Source of the DNA: Thiotrichales bacterium
Lineage (GTDB): Bacteria; Pseudomonadota; Gammaproteobacteria; PS1; Pseudothioglobaceae
DNA: 9,300 nt
Assembly (NCBI GenBank): GCA_002698045.1
Contig: NZUR01000044.1
Location: forward strand, 1 to 9,300
Direction: 5' to 3'
Notes under the pieces: model-generated
The model's database searches: none
What the model was told of the DNA's origin: nothing
The model's input: the letters and a program-made list of their open reading frames with translations, nothing else
Shown: piece after piece, positions 1 to 9,300 of the stretch
Layout of the letters: each line of letters begins with the position of its first letter
How positions within the stretch are numbered: the stretch's first letter is position 1
Position numbers and translations under genes: made by a program

Positions 1-451
1 TGTTGGTGTTGCCGAGTATCGTGGATTGAATGTTGAACAAATGACTAATTTGCGGAACTCTGCGATTGATGCAGATGTTTCTTTACGTGTTGTAAAAAAT
101 ACGCTTGCAAAGAGAGCGTTAGCTGAAACCGGTTGTGAGTGTATTACTCCAGTTTTAAGTGGCCCAGTTATCTTGGGGTTTTCCCAACAAGATCCGGGTG
201 CTGTAGCGCGCGTTTTCCGTAACTTTATTAAAGATAATAAAGCGTTAGTCGTTAAAGGTTTGGGAGTTGCCGGTGAATTTGTTGATGCAGATCAACTTAA
301 GAAAATCGCTAGCCTTCCAACTAAAGATCAAGCAATCAGTATGTTGATGGCGTTGATGCTTGCTCCAACTGAGAAGTTAGTAAGAACTTTAAATGAAGTT
401 CCAACTAAGTTAACTCGTGTTGTGGCAGCTATACGTGATCAACAACAATAA
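1..451 (+). CDS. rplJ: 50S ribosomal protein L10, 5'-truncated by the window edge
   Basis: Large-subunit protein L10 forms the base of the ribosomal stalk: its N-terminal domain binds 23S rRNA and its C-terminal helix carries the L7/L12 dimers. The frame is open from the window edge, with the first full codon at base 2, giving 149 visible residues beginning [18 protein letters not shown]. This matches the E. coli L10 segment VVADSRGVTVDKMTELR, so about 25 N-terminal residues lie upstream. Other matches are [12 protein letters not shown] and the C-terminal [12 protein letters not shown], part of the L7/L12-binding helix. The tail ends IRDQQQ and is somewhat longer than I recall for E. coli, as in many other bacteria. 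The TTG at 26 is an internal leucine codon, not the start. In related bacteria L10, in complex with L7/L12, represses its own mRNA through a leader that would lie outside this window. rplL follows after 24 bases. Confidence 0.96.
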   Translation, partial: VGVAEYRGLNVEQMTNLRNSAIDADVSLRVVKNTLAKRALAETGCECITPVLSGPVILGFSQQDPGAVARVFRNFIKDNKALVVKGLGVAGEFVDADQLKKIASLPTKDQAISMLMALMLAPTEKLVRTLNEVPTKLTRVVAAIRDQQQ

Positions 452-460
452 TAATTATAT

Positions 461-467
461 AGAGGAG
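461..467 (+). promoter_or_regulatory. Ribosome binding site of rplL
   Basis: The sequence AGAGGAG lies 8 bases before the ATG at 476, a close match to the Shine-Dalgarno consensus at normal spacing. It is the strongest type of site expected for rplL, whose product is needed in several copies per ribosome while L10 is needed once. It fixes the start at 476. Confidence 0.8.
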
Positions 468-475
468 TAAATATC

Positions 476-856
476 ATGGCGAAATTAAGTAACGAAGATA
501 TTTTAAATGCAATAGCAGATATGTCTGTAATGGATGTTGTTGATCTAGTTTCAGCAATGGAAGATAAATTTGGTGTTTCAGCAGCTGCCGTTGCAGCGGC
601 ACCTGTTGCGGTAGCAGCAGAAACTGGAGCTGCTGCTGAAGAAAAAACTGAGTTTGATGTTGTATTAACAAGCTTTGGTGACAAGAAAGTTGCTGTTATT
701 AAGGCTGTTCGTACCATCACTGGATTAGGTCTTAAGGAAGCAAAGGATCTTGTTGAGAGTGCCCCTGCTCCTATTAAGGAAGGTGCATCTAAAGCGGAAG
801 CTGAGGATATCCAAAAGCAGCTTGAAGAAGCTGGCGCTAGCGTAGAGCTTAAGTAA
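476..856 (+). CDS. rplL: 50S ribosomal protein L7/L12
   Basis: L7/L12 is the multicopy acidic stalk protein that binds L10 and recruits and stimulates the translational GTPases (EF-Tu, EF-G, IF2, RF3). The 126-residue product, near the usual 120-130, shows the full family architecture. The N-terminal dimerisation and L10-binding domain is about residues 1-35, with the hallmark [20 protein letters not shown]. An alanine-rich flexible hinge follows at about 36-56. The C-terminal factor-binding domain runs from about 57, with KVAVIKAVR at 71-79 and [13 protein letters not shown] at 82-94. The hinge is a few residues longer than in E. coli. The ATG at 476 has a strong ribosome binding site and gives a normal N-terminus. 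The gene lies 24 bases after rplJ and is followed by a hairpin that probably limits read-through into rpoB. Confidence 0.98.
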   Translation: MAKLSNEDILNAIADMSVMDVVDLVSAMEDKFGVSAAAVAAAPVAVAAETGAAAEEKTEFDVVLTSFGDKKVAVIKAVRTITGLGLKEAKDLVESAPAPIKEGASKAEAEDIQKQLEEAGASVELK

Positions 857-873
857 TTTGTTCGATGCTATAA

Positions 874-907
874 ACCAAAATCCCCAGAAGGGGATTTTGG
901 TGTTTTT
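874..907 (+). terminator. Intrinsic terminator-like hairpin (probable attenuator) between rplL and rpoB
   Basis: A perfect 12-bp inverted repeat pairs ACCAAAATCCCC (874-885) with GGGGATTTTGGT (890-901) across a four-base AGAA loop. It is followed, after one G, by TTTTT at 903-907, the form of a Rho-independent terminator. It begins 17 bases after the rplL stop and ends about 48 bases before the rpoB start. In E. coli a partial terminator sits in the same gap and lets only a fraction of polymerases into rpoBC, so ribosomal protein is made in excess over polymerase subunits. By position and form this hairpin probably does the same. The A/T pairs at the stem base and the G interrupting the U-tract would favour partial rather than full termination. 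No convincing promoter follows it, so rpoB presumably depends on read-through. Confidence 0.82.
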
Positions 908-946
908 ATTTAGAAGTAATTTTGAAAACAATTTATTGATTAATAC

Positions 947-950
947 GGGG
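947..950 (+). promoter_or_regulatory. Weak putative ribosome binding site of rpoB
   Basis: The only purine-rich candidate before the rpoB ATG at 956 is GGGG (within ACGGGG), 5 bases upstream. It is a poor Shine-Dalgarno match compared with those of rplL and rpoC. The start is still secure because [12 protein letters not shown] aligns with the N-terminus of E. coli RpoB. Confidence 0.4.
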
Positions 951-955
951 CATTC

Positions 956-3900
956 ATGACTTACTCATTTACAGAAAAAAAACGTATCAGAAATAATTTT
1001 GGAACAAGAGAATCAATTCTTAAAGAGCCAGATTTATTATCTATTCAGATTAATTCATTTAATTCTTTTATTCAAGAAGGAGTTATTGAAAAGAAAGATA
1101 TTGGTCTTCATTCTGTTTTTAAATCTGTATTTCCAATAACAGCTCTCAATGGTTATGCTGAAATTGAGTATGTAGATTATGAGCTTCAAGAGCCAAAATA
1201 CAATGTTAAAGAGTGTAAGCTTCGTGGGGTTACTTATGCTGCAACACTTCAAGTTAAACTTAACTTAGTGTTATTTGATAAAAATGGATCCACTTTAAAG
1301 AAAAAACGTCGAGAAAAACAGATTATCGAAGAAAGTGTCTATCTAGGACAACTTCCATTGATGACAGATACTGGTACATTTGTAATTAATGGCACAGAAC
1401 GTGTTGTAGTTTCACAGCTTCATCGTTCGCCAGGAGTTATATTTGAACATGATAAGGGAAAGACACACTCATCTGGGAAAATACTATTTTCTTCTCGAAT
1501 TATTCCTTACCGTGGTTCATGGCTAGATTTTGAATTTGATCATCATGAGCATTTATTTGTTAGAATCGATAGAAGAAGAAAACTCCCTGTGACTACTTTG
1601 CTTCGCTCAATGGGTATGTCAACAAATGAAATTATTGACACATTCTTTGATAATATTGTTGTCAAACTAAACTCTAAGTCCTGCGAATTGGCAATTAAGG
1701 CTGAACGCTTAAAAGGCATAATAGCTGAATTTGATATAAAAATAGGCAAAGATATTATTGTTGAAAAAGGGCGTCGAATTACCGCTAGACATGTCAAAAT
1801 TCTCGATGCTGCTAAAGTTGTCTCTCTTAATGTTCCAAATGAATATCTTTTAGGTAAAGTTGTCTCTACTGATGTTATTGATACTGATACAGGAGAAATT
1901 TTATTAAATGCGAATTCTTTGATAACTGAAGAATTAATTGAAGTTTTAATCACAGCAAAGATTAAAAAACTCAATATTATTTTTATCAATGATGCTGAAA
2001 ATGGTATCTATATTTCAGATACTTTGCGTCTTGATGAGCTGCAAACAGAAATTGAAGCTCGTATGTCAATTTACCATGTTATGAGACCAGGCGAACCAGC
2101 AACAGAAGATGCGGTTAACACTCTGTTTTCAAATTTGTTCTTTAATAACGATCGATATGATCTTTCTCGAGTTGGCCGAATGAAGCTAAATAGGCGTCTT
2201 GGAACGGCTTCAGAAGTGGGCAATCATGTTTTAACCCATGATGATATTATTAATGTGATTAAGAAATTAATTGATATTAAAAATGGACATGATGTTGTGG
2301 ATGATGTTGATACTTTAGCTAATAGACGCGTAAGAGCTATTGGTGAGATGATTGAAAACCAATTTAGAATTGGTCTTATTAGAGTCGAAAAAGCAGTTAA
2401 AGAAGGATTGAATCTTGCTGAAACTGATGAGCTAACACCACAGGATTTAATTAACTCTAAGCCAGTTTCAGCTGCTGTCAGGGAATTTTTTGGTTCATCT
2501 CAGTTATCTCAGTTTATGGATCAAGTAAATCCTTTGTCTGGTGTGACGCATAAACGTCGTATTTCAGCATTAGGTCCAGGTGGATTAACTCGTGAACGTG
2601 CGGGTTTTGAGGTTCGTGATGTTCATCCATCTCATTATGGGCGATTATGTCCTATTGAGACTCCAGAAGGTCCAAATATTGGTTTAATAAATACTTTAGC
2701 GGTATATGCTAGAACAAATGATTATGGTTTTTTAGAGACCCCATATCAAGTTGTTAAGAATGGACTTGTGACTAAAGAGATTATCTATATATCAGCAATT
2801 GATGAAATAAATCATACAATTGCTACTGCAAATTCTACAGTTGATAGTAAAGGCTATTTAGTTGATGATCTAGTGTCTGGAAGACATAAAAATGAATTCG
2901 TTCTAGTAGATAAATCTGAAGTTACACTTATTGATATTGATTCTAAGCAGATATCATCTGTAGCTGCTTCGCTTATTCCTTTTCTAGAACATGATGATGC
3001 CAACCGTGCATTAATGGGCTCAAACATGCAGCGCCAAGCTGTACCAGTACTTCGCGCTGAAAAGCCGCTGGTTGGAACAGGTATTGAACGCGTTGTTGCA
3101 ACTGATTCGCGTGTCTGTGTTATTGCTGATCATGATGGAGTTGTTGAGACAGTTGATGCATCTAGAATTGTAATTCGAGTTGATGCTAAACAAGCAAAGG
3201 CTGGAGAACTTGGTGTTGATATTTATAGTCTAATCAAGTACTCTCGTTCAAATCAAAATACTTGTATTAATCAAAAACCACTTGTTCAACCTGGCGATAA
3301 GATTGTTGCAGGCGATGTTCTTGCTGATGGTCCATCGACTGACTTAGGGGAACTTGCTCTAGGTCAAAATATGATGATTGCTTTTATGCCTTGGAATGGT
3401 TATAACTTTGAAGATTCTATATTAATATCAGAAAAGGTTGTTCAGGAAGACCGCTACACTTCGATTCATATTGAAGAATTAACGGCCTATGCAAGAGACA
3501 CAAAACTTGGAACTGAAGAGGTTACTGCAGATATTCCAAATGTAAGTGAATCAGCTCTCTCAAAGTTAGATGATGTTGGTATTGTTTATGTAGGAGCACG
3601 AGTCAAAGGTGGAGATATTTTAGTTGGAAAAGTCACACCTAAAAGTGAGACAGTTCTTTCTCCTGAAGAAAAGTTATTACGAGCTATTTTCGGAGAAAAA
3701 GCTAACAATGTAAAAGACACCTCTCTCAGAATGGGAGCTTCAAAATCAGGAGTTGTAATCGATGTTCAAATCTTCACTAAAGATAGGGTTGAAAAAGACT
3801 CACGCGCACTTGTGATTGATGAAGAACGAATAGAGAATATTAAAAAAGATATCGACGATGAGTTTGGTATTATTGATGGTGATATCTTTCGCCGTATTCG

Positions 3901-5038
3901 CTTAAAACTTTCTGGTAATACTTCTAGCAGTAATATTGGTAGAATAAAAAGTGGTGACAAGCTTAGCTCTTCAAATCTAAAAACACTTGAACATAGTGAA
4001 ATAGCAAAATTGAAAGTTAAAGATGCTGTTATTAATAAGGAAGTTGCTGTATTGGTTAAACAATCTAAAGCCAAGCAGGAAGAATTTGAACTTTTCTTTG
4101 AAGTGGAAAGAGCAAAAATTCAAGAAGGCGCTGAATTACCACCAGGTGTTCAGAAGATGGTCAAAGTTTATGTGGCTACAAGAAAAACGCTGCAGGTTGG
4201 CGATAAGATGGCTGGACGCCATGGAAACAAAGGTGTTATTTCTCGTGTGTCTCCTGTAGAAGACATGCCACACTTAGTAGATGGTACCCCGGTAGATATA
4301 GTTCTTAATCCACTTGGCGTTCCATCGCGTATGAATGTTGGACAAGTATTAGAGGTTCATTTAGGCTGGGCTGCTAAAGGTCTAGGTTATAAGATAGGTA
4401 ATTTACTTGATGAGCATCAAAAAGATACTATTAAAAAAATACGTTCAATGCTTGATACTATCTATAACAGTTATGGAAAGTCAGAAGATATAAAGTCCTT
4501 CAGTGATGATGAAATACTTGAGTTAGCAAATAATCTTCGTTCAGGTGTGCCAATGGCTACACCAGTATTTGATGGTATTAAAGAAGAAGATATTAAGTTA
4601 TTACTTAAGATGGCTGATTTACCTGAGAGTGGTCAAATACAATTATATGATGGACGAACTGGCGATACTTTTGATCGTGATATAACTGTAGGATATATGC
4701 ATATGCTTAAGCTCAATCACTTAGTGGATGATAAGATGCATGCTCGTTCGACTGGACCATATTCATTAGTAACTCAACAGCCACTTAGCGGTAAAGCTCA
4801 GTTTGGTGGACAAAGATTTGGCGAAATGGAAGTTTGGGCACTTGAGGCATATGGTGCGGCTTATACGCTTCGTGAAATGTTAACTGTTAAATCTGATGAT
4901 GTTACCGGTAGAGCAAAAATGTATAAAAATATAGTTGACGGTGAGTATCGAACCGAGTCGGTAATGCCAGAATCGTTTAATGTTCTGGTGAAAGAAATTC
5001 GTGCACTGGGTATTGATGTTGAACTTGAACAAAATTAA
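956..5038 (+). CDS. rpoB: DNA-directed RNA polymerase subunit beta
   Basis: The beta subunit forms one pincer of the RNA polymerase core and contributes to the active site and the RNA path. The 1360-residue product is complete and colinear with E. coli RpoB (1342 residues), from [12 protein letters not shown] to [17 protein letters not shown]. Landmarks: the early block [21 protein letters not shown]; the rifampicin pocket from G513 ([15 protein letters not shown]) through [32 protein letters not shown]; the active-site segment [11 protein letters not shown] at 1083-1093, with K1084 and K1092 equivalent to E. coli K1065 and K1073; and [16 protein letters not shown] near the C-terminus. The rifampicin-contact positions equivalent to Q513, D516, H526, R529 and S531 are wild type, so sensitivity is inferred. 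The extra length lies mostly in the lineage-variable insertion before the active-site lysines, here serine- and lysine-rich. It lies 99 bases after rplL, behind an attenuator-like hairpin, and 14 bases before rpoC. Confidence 0.99.
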   Translation: MTYSFTEKKRIRNNFGTRESILKEPDLLSIQINSFNSFIQEGVIEKKDIGLHSVFKSVFPITALNGYAEIEYVDYELQEPKYNVKECKLRGVTYAATLQVKLNLVLFDKNGSTLKKKRREKQIIEESVYLGQLPLMTDTGTFVINGTERVVVSQLHRSPGVIFEHDKGKTHSSGKILFSSRIIPYRGSWLDFEFDHHEHLFVRIDRRRKLPVTTLLRSMGMSTNEIIDTFFDNIVVKLNSKSCELAIKAERLKGIIAEFDIKIGKDIIVEKGRRITARHVKILDAAKVVSLNVPNEYLLGKVVSTDVIDTDTGEILLNANSLITEELIEVLITAKIKKLNIIFINDAENGIYISDTLRLDELQTEIEARMSIYHVMRPGEPATEDAVNTLFSNLFFNNDRYDLSRVGRMKLNRRLGTASEVGNHVLTHDDIINVIKKLIDIKNGHDVVDDVDTLANRRVRAIGEMIENQFRIGLIRVEKAVKEGLNLAETDELTPQDLINSKPVSAAVREFFGSSQLSQFMDQVNPLSGVTHKRRISALGPGGLTRERAGFEVRDVHPSHYGRLCPIETPEGPNIGLINTLAVYARTNDYGFLETPYQVVKNGLVTKEIIYISAIDEINHTIATANSTVDSKGYLVDDLVSGRHKNEFVLVDKSEVTLIDIDSKQISSVAASLIPFLEHDDANRALMGSNMQRQAVPVLRAEKPLVGTGIERVVATDSRVCVIADHDGVVETVDASRIVIRVDAKQAKAGELGVDIYSLIKYSRSNQNTCINQKPLVQPGDKIVAGDVLADGPSTDLGELALGQNMMIAFMPWNGYNFEDSILISEKVVQEDRYTSIHIEELTAYARDTKLGTEEVTADIPNVSESALSKLDDVGIVYVGARVKGGDILVGKVTPKSETVLSPEEKLLRAIFGEKANNVKDTSLRMGASKSGVVIDVQIFTKDRVEKDSRALVIDEERIENIKKDIDDEFGIIDGDIFRRIRLKLSGNTSSSNIGRIKSGDKLSSSNLKTLEHSEIAKLKVKDAVINKEVAVLVKQSKAKQEEFELFFEVERAKIQEGAELPPGVQKMVKVYVATRKTLQVGDKMAGRHGNKGVISRVSPVEDMPHLVDGTPVDIVLNPLGVPSRMNVGQVLEVHLGWAAKGLGYKIGNLLDEHQKDTIKKIRSMLDTIYNSYGKSEDIKSFSDDEILELANNLRSGVPMATPVFDGIKEEDIKLLLKMADLPESGQIQLYDGRTGDTFDRDITVGYMHMLKLNHLVDDKMHARSTGPYSLVTQQPLSGKAQFGGQRFGEMEVWALEAYGAAYTLREMLTVKSDDVTGRAKMYKNIVDGEYRTESVMPESFNVLVKEIRALGIDVELEQN

Positions 5039-5040
5039 AT

Positions 5041-5047
5041 AAGGAGA
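5041..5047 (+). promoter_or_regulatory. Ribosome binding site that selects the TTG start of rpoC
   Basis: AAGGAGA lies within the 14-base rpoB-rpoC gap, with its GGAG core 6 bases before the TTG at 5053. This strong Shine-Dalgarno match, together with the alignment of the following MKDLLQILK with the E. coli RpoC N-terminus (MKDLLKFLK), supports initiation at the TTG rather than at any internal ATG. Confidence 0.85.
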
Positions 5048-5052
5048 ATCCT

Positions 5053-8000
5053 TTGAAAGATTTATTACAAATTTTAAAACAGCAAAATAAAGACCAAGAT
5101 TTTGATGCAATTAGAGTTGGTTTAGCGTCTCCTGAAAAAATTCGTTCATGGTCTTTTGGTGAAGTCAAAAAACCTGAAACTATCAACTATAGAACCTTCA
5201 AACCTGAAAGAGAGGGTTTGTTTTGTGCAAAAATTTTTGGTCCTATGAAAGACTTTGAGTGTTTATGTGGTAAATATAAGCGAATGAAGTTTCGCAATGT
5301 GGTATGTGAAAAGTGTGGTGTAGAAGTCACCCTTTCTAAAGTAAGGCGAGAAAGAATGGGCCACATTGATCTTGCTGCCCCAGTTGCTCATATTTGGTAT
5401 TTGAAGTCACTCCCTTCAAGGCTGGGCTTGTTAATGGATATGACATTAAAAGATATTGAGAGAGTTCTTTATTTTGAGGCTTTTTTAGTAACAGATCCAG
5501 GTAACACTCCTTTAATTAAAAAACAACTCCTTACAGAAGAAATGTATTTTGATGCTTTGGATGAATATGGCGATGATGAGTTTGTTGCAAAAATGGGGGC
5601 AGAAGCTATTCAAGACGTACTTTCTGAAATGCAACTTGAAAAAGAGGCTGCAAATTTACGTGAGGAAGCACTTACTACAAAATCACAAACTAAACTTAAG
5701 AAAATTAATAAGCGTCTAAAGTTGGTTGATTCATTAATTAAATCAGGTAACAAGCCTGAATGGATGGTATTAAATGTATTACCTATTCTTCCACCTGATC
5801 TAAGGCCATTAGTTCCATTAGATGGCGGTCGTTTTGCAACCTCTGATTTAAATGATTTGTATCGCCGAGTGATTAATAGAAATAATCGACTTTCAAGACT
5901 ATTAGAGCTTGATGCACCTGAGATTATTGTTCGTAATGAAAAGCGTATGCTTCAAGAGGCTGTTGATTCATTAATTGATAACGGTCGTCGAGGACGTGCA
6001 GTTATGGGCAATAATAGACGCCCACTTAAGTCAATTGCAGATATGATTAAGGGTAAGCAAGGACGTTTTCGTCAAAATTTATTAGGAAAGAGGGTAGATT
6101 ATTCGGGTCGCTCAGTAATTGTTTGTGGTCCATATCTAAAGCTTCACCAATGTGGATTGCCAAAAAAGATGGCGCTAGAGCTTTTTAAGCCATTTATTTA
6201 TAATCGTCTTCAGGCTAATGGCTTAGCTTCAACAATTAAGGCAGCTAAGAAAATGGTTGAAAGTGAAATTCCTGAAGTATGGGATATCCTTGAAAGGGTT
6301 GTTCACCAGCATCCTGTTCTTTTAAATCGTGCACCAACTCTTCACCGACTTGGTATTCAAGCGTTTGAGCCGCTCTTAATAGAAGGCAAGGCAATTCAAC
6401 TCCACCCCCTTGTATGTACTGCATTTAATGCAGACTTTGATGGTGACCAGATGGCAGTTCATGTTCCACTTTCAGAAGAAGCTCAGTTAGAAGCGAGAAC
6501 CTTAATGTTGGCATCAAATAATATTCTTCATTTGGCTAGTGGTGATCCAATTATTATTCCGTCTCAAGACGTGATATTAGGCCTTTATTATATGACCAGA
6601 GAAATGGTGAACCAGAAAGGTGAGGGTATGATTTTTGCAAATACTAATGAAGCTCTTACTGCTTATGGCGAAGATTTAGTTAGTCTTCATGCAAAAGTTA
6701 AATTAAGAGTACAAGATTTTTCTAAAACAGAATCTGGATTCATGCCTAGTAACTCTCGCATAGTTGACACGACTGTTGGTCGAGCAATATTTTCTAGAAT
6801 TTTGCCTAAAGGCTTGAATTTTGATCTAATCAACGAAGCGTTATCAAAAAAAGTAGTTTCGAATTTAATTCATGTTTGCTACCGTTCTCAGGAACTCAAA
6901 GAAACAGTTATTTTTGCTGATCAAATGATGTATATGGGTTTTGAATATTCAACCAAATCAGGTATCTCTTTTTGCTCAAATGATATGATCATACCTAATG
7001 AGAAAATGGCTATGATTGATAAGGCTAATACACAAGTTAAAGATGTACAGCAGCAATTTGCATCTGGAGTTGTAACTAATGGTGAACGTTACAATAAAGT
7101 CATTGATATCTGGTCACGTACTTCTGAAGAAGTTGCAAAAGCCATGATGGAGAAAGTAGGTTATGACAATGTGACTGATGCAGATGGCAATACTGAGAAA
7201 AAACCATCATTTAACTCAATCTATATGATGGCAGATTCTGGCGCTAGAGGTTCGCCAGCGCAAATTCGTCAATTAGCCGGTATGCGCGGGCTAATGGCTA
7301 AACCAGATGGTTCTATTATTGAGACTCCAATCACAAGTAATTTCCGGGAAGGTCTCAATAATATGCAATACTTTATTTCAACGCATGGAGCTCGAAAAGG
7401 TTTGGCTGATACTGCATTAAAGACTGCTAATTCAGGCTACTTAACTCGTCGTCTTGTTGATGTCGGTCAAGATTTAGTAATCACAGAAGAGGATTGTGGC
7501 ACTCAAAATGGCTTAGTTATGAAGGCTGTTATTGATGGCGGTAATGTTGTTCAAACATTGGGCACTGCAGTGCTTGGTAGAATTTTAGCCGAAGATGTCT
7601 TATTACCAAATTCTAAAGAAATTCTTTTAGAAAAAGATCATTTAATAACTTTGTCTGATTCTGATCAGATCAATGAACTAGGAGTTGAATTGATCACAGT
7701 ACGATCAGCTATTACTTGTGAACTTTCATATGGCGTTTGTGCATCCTGCTATGGTAATGATATGGCTAGAGGTCATAAAATTGGTGTTGGTGAGGCAGTT
7801 GGAGTAATCGCTGCACAGTCAATTGGTGAGCCAGGAACTCAGTTAACAATGCGCACATTCCATATTGGTGGTGCTGCTAGTTCATCTACAGCTATCAATA
7901 GTATTAATATTAATACAGATGGTATTGTACACTTTGAAAATATGAAATCTATAACTAACTCTAATGGAGACTTTGTAGTTATTTCAAGGTCTTCTGAGGC

Positions 8001-9228
8001 ATCTATTAGAAATGAATTAGGTCAAGTAAAAGAGAGGTATAAATTACCTTATGGTGCAGTTGTTCACTTTAAAGATGGTGGCGAAGTTAAAGCTAAAGAT
8101 AAGATTGCGGACTGGGATCCACATACTCATCCTATTATTGCTGAAAATTCTGGCCGCGTGTCTTTTGAAGATTTTGTTGAAGGGTTAACGGTATTAAAAA
8201 ATTCTGATCCTTTAACAGGCTTAAATTTCTTTGAAATGATTGAAGAAGCAGAAAGAACTTCAGCCGCTAAGGATATGAAACCAATGATTAAGCTAGTTGA
8301 CAAAAAAGATAAAAACCTTGTACTGTCAACTCATTACTTACCTTCAGGAGTAAAAATTAACTTGGAAGATGGTCAGTTAATCGCTGCTGGTGAAATACTT
8401 GCTAAAATACCAAAAGCGATTTCTAAAACAAGTGATATCACTGGCGGTTTGCCTCGAGTTGCTGATTTGTTTGAGGCTCGCAAAGCCAAAGACCATGAAA
8501 TTCTTGCAGAGTGTTCTGGAATTATAAGTATTGGTACTCCAACAAAATCAAAGGTTCGTTTACTTATTACAAGTGAAGATGGCGAGGTCACTGAAATGAT
8601 GATTCATCAATGGCGAGCTATTAATGTATTTGATGGTGAAACTGTTGAGAAAGGTGATGTTATCTCTGATGGTCCCTCAAATCCTCATGATATCCTGCGT
8701 TTATTGGGTGTTGAGGCTTTGTCAAACTATATTGTTAGAGAAGTTCAGAATGTTTATCGCCTTCAGGGAGTTAAAATATCTGATAAGCACATCGAAGTAG
8801 TTGTAAAACAGATGCTAAGAAAAGTTGAAATTTTAGATTGTGGAGACTCTAAATACGTTAATGGTGAAACTGCAGAATATGCTCATGTTATTGAGAAAAA
8901 TAAGCAACTTAATGTTCAGGGTAAGTCAATTATAGAATACCAGAGATTATTGATGGGTATTACTAAAGCATCATTATCAACTGAGTCATTTATTTCTGCT
9001 GCATCATTCCAAGAAACCACTAGGGTTCTAACTGAAGCCTCAATTACTGGTAGAGTTGATAATCTTCGAGGCCTTAAAGAGAATGTAATTGTAGGGCGTT
9101 TGATACCTGCAGGTACTGGATTTACCCATCATCAAGAGAAAAGAAGAAGGCGAGAAATCTTAATGCAACCAAGCGAGGCAGAGCAAGAGTTATCTGCTCA
9201 ACTTAGCGGAGCTGAAACTGCAGAATAA
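5053..9228 (+). CDS. rpoC: DNA-directed RNA polymerase subunit beta'
   Basis: The beta' subunit holds the catalytic magnesium and, with beta, forms the RNA polymerase core. The 1391-residue product is complete (E. coli 1407). In order: the N-terminal zinc site C70, C72, C85 and C88 (ECLCGKYKR and CEKCGVEV); the clamp and switch region with [20 protein letters not shown]; the catalytic [12 protein letters not shown], with D461, D463 and D465 binding magnesium; the bridge helix near 770-806 ([18 protein letters not shown]); the second zinc site C815, C889, C896 and C899; and the trigger loop from M933 ([11 protein letters not shown]), resuming at D1128 ([16 protein letters not shown]). Between the trigger-loop halves lies the large SI3 insertion typical of gammaproteobacteria, a few residues shorter than in E. 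coli. The acidic C-terminal tail is also shorter. The TTG start is set by AAGGAGA and homology; E. coli also uses a non-ATG codon (GTG). It is the last gene of the unit visible here. Confidence 0.99.
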   Translation: MKDLLQILKQQNKDQDFDAIRVGLASPEKIRSWSFGEVKKPETINYRTFKPEREGLFCAKIFGPMKDFECLCGKYKRMKFRNVVCEKCGVEVTLSKVRRERMGHIDLAAPVAHIWYLKSLPSRLGLLMDMTLKDIERVLYFEAFLVTDPGNTPLIKKQLLTEEMYFDALDEYGDDEFVAKMGAEAIQDVLSEMQLEKEAANLREEALTTKSQTKLKKINKRLKLVDSLIKSGNKPEWMVLNVLPILPPDLRPLVPLDGGRFATSDLNDLYRRVINRNNRLSRLLELDAPEIIVRNEKRMLQEAVDSLIDNGRRGRAVMGNNRRPLKSIADMIKGKQGRFRQNLLGKRVDYSGRSVIVCGPYLKLHQCGLPKKMALELFKPFIYNRLQANGLASTIKAAKKMVESEIPEVWDILERVVHQHPVLLNRAPTLHRLGIQAFEPLLIEGKAIQLHPLVCTAFNADFDGDQMAVHVPLSEEAQLEARTLMLASNNILHLASGDPIIIPSQDVILGLYYMTREMVNQKGEGMIFANTNEALTAYGEDLVSLHAKVKLRVQDFSKTESGFMPSNSRIVDTTVGRAIFSRILPKGLNFDLINEALSKKVVSNLIHVCYRSQELKETVIFADQMMYMGFEYSTKSGISFCSNDMIIPNEKMAMIDKANTQVKDVQQQFASGVVTNGERYNKVIDIWSRTSEEVAKAMMEKVGYDNVTDADGNTEKKPSFNSIYMMADSGARGSPAQIRQLAGMRGLMAKPDGSIIETPITSNFREGLNNMQYFISTHGARKGLADTALKTANSGYLTRRLVDVGQDLVITEEDCGTQNGLVMKAVIDGGNVVQTLGTAVLGRILAEDVLLPNSKEILLEKDHLITLSDSDQINELGVELITVRSAITCELSYGVCASCYGNDMARGHKIGVGEAVGVIAAQSIGEPGTQLTMRTFHIGGAASSSTAINSININTDGIVHFENMKSITNSNGDFVVISRSSEASIRNELGQVKERYKLPYGAVVHFKDGGEVKAKDKIADWDPHTHPIIAENSGRVSFEDFVEGLTVLKNSDPLTGLNFFEMIEEAERTSAAKDMKPMIKLVDKKDKNLVLSTHYLPSGVKINLEDGQLIAAGEILAKIPKAISKTSDITGGLPRVADLFEARKAKDHEILAECSGIISIGTPTKSKVRLLITSEDGEVTEMMIHQWRAINVFDGETVEKGDVISDGPSNPHDILRLLGVEALSNYIVREVQNVYRLQGVKISDKHIEVVVKQMLRKVEILDCGDSKYVNGETAEYAHVIEKNKQLNVQGKSIIEYQRLLMGITKASLSTESFISAASFQETTRVLTEASITGRVDNLRGLKENVIVGRLIPAGTGFTHHQEKRRRREILMQPSEAEQELSAQLSGAETAE

Positions 9229-9252
9229 GATCTAAATGATATGATACAAAAG

Positions 9253-9284
9253 GGCTTCTCAAATTAGTTATGATTTGAGAAGCC
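9253..9284. terminator. Hairpin after rpoC, probable operon terminator, possibly bidirectional
   Basis: A perfect 12-bp inverted repeat pairs GGCTTCTCAAAT (9253-9264) with ATTTGAGAAGCC (9273-9284) around an eight-base loop, beginning 24 bases after the rpoC stop. On the + strand the stem is followed by TAAGG and only TTT (9290-9292), a poor U-tract. Read on the minus strand the stem is followed by C and TTTT (complement of 9248-9251), a better terminator tail. It probably ends rpoBC transcription or stabilises the mRNA 3' end, and may also serve a convergent gene to the right of the window. The hairpin itself is certain from the sequence; its termination activity is inferred. Confidence 0.7.
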
Positions 9285-9300
9285 TAAGGTTTAATAATCA

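Noticed and set aside
26..28. TTG as a possible start codon of rplJ
   Set aside because: The frame stays open upstream to the window edge and the upstream residues VGVAEYRG align with the L10 family, so this is an internal leucine codon of a truncated gene.
439..720. Antisense open frames across rplL, including an alanine- and threonine-rich one
   Set aside because: They mirror the alanine-rich hinge codons of rplL, have no ribosome binding site or family resemblance, and overlap a certain gene.
846..874. Possible promoter before rpoB: TATAAA at 869-874
   Set aside because: The sequence 17 bases upstream does not resemble a -35 box, and the TATAAA overlaps the base of the attenuator hairpin.
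922..945. Possible promoter after the attenuator: TTGAAA (922-927) with TTAATA (940-945)
   Set aside because: The spacer is only 12 bases, too short for a sigma70-type promoter, and the AT-rich background makes such matches common.
1543..1989. 148-codon open frame on the minus strand inside rpoB
   Set aside because: It lies entirely within conserved RpoB coding sequence. The product is a low-complexity Ser/Ile/Leu-rich shadow with no recognisable motif.
4023..4259. Alternative + strand frame inside rpoB
   Set aside because: It overlaps the highly conserved active-site region of rpoB in another frame, with no independent support.
7850..8433. Weakly conserved stretch in rpoC that could look like a foreign insertion
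   Set aside because: It is the known SI3 insertion in the trigger loop of gammaproteobacterial beta', in frame, at the expected position and of nearly the E. coli size.
9237..9245. Extended -10-like TGATATGAT after rpoC
   Set aside because: There is no credible -35 box, and a transcript from here would start at the terminator hairpin. Chance in AT-rich sequence is the simpler reading.
1..9300. CRISPR arrays, tRNA or rRNA genes, insertion sequences, phage or defence genes
   Set aside because: Nearly all bases are explained by four housekeeping genes, and the short gaps hold only ribosome binding sites and two hairpins.

Overview
The window is a stretch of the bacterial rplJ-rplL-rpoB-rpoC transcription unit, all on the + strand. 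It holds the 3' part of ribosomal protein L10, the complete L7/L12 stalk protein, and the complete beta and beta' subunits of RNA polymerase. About 96% of the bases are protein coding, and no gene-free gap exceeds about 100 bases. I found no mobile element, CRISPR array, RNA gene or repeat family.

Organism: the proteins align almost colinearly with those recalled for Escherichia coli. RpoB starts [12 protein letters not shown], RpoC starts MKDLL, and RpoC carries the large SI3 insertion in the trigger loop. This points to a gammaproteobacterium. The DNA is clearly AT-rich, with A or T at most third codon positions, so it suggests a low-GC lineage such as the SUP05/Thioglobus sulfur oxidisers or a relative. 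That finer placement is a guess. The genes are intact and well conserved, with no sign of decay.

Layout: rplJ (1-451, 5' end outside the window), a 24-base gap with a good ribosome binding site, rplL (476-856), a 99-base gap with a perfect 12-bp hairpin and U-tract (the likely attenuator that lowers rpoBC transcription relative to the ribosomal protein genes), rpoB (956-5038), a 14-base gap, rpoC (5053-9228, TTG start), and a 72-base tail with a second perfect 12-bp hairpin. The U-run of that last hairpin is better on the minus strand, which hints at a convergent gene beyond the window.

How the genes work together: L10 anchors L7/L12 dimers on the ribosome to form the stalk that recruits translation factors. 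Beta and beta' build the catalytic core of RNA polymerase. I see no undescribed system here. The points worth a second look are regulatory (the two hairpins, the TTG start and the weak rpoB Shine-Dalgarno) or small protein variations in RpoB.
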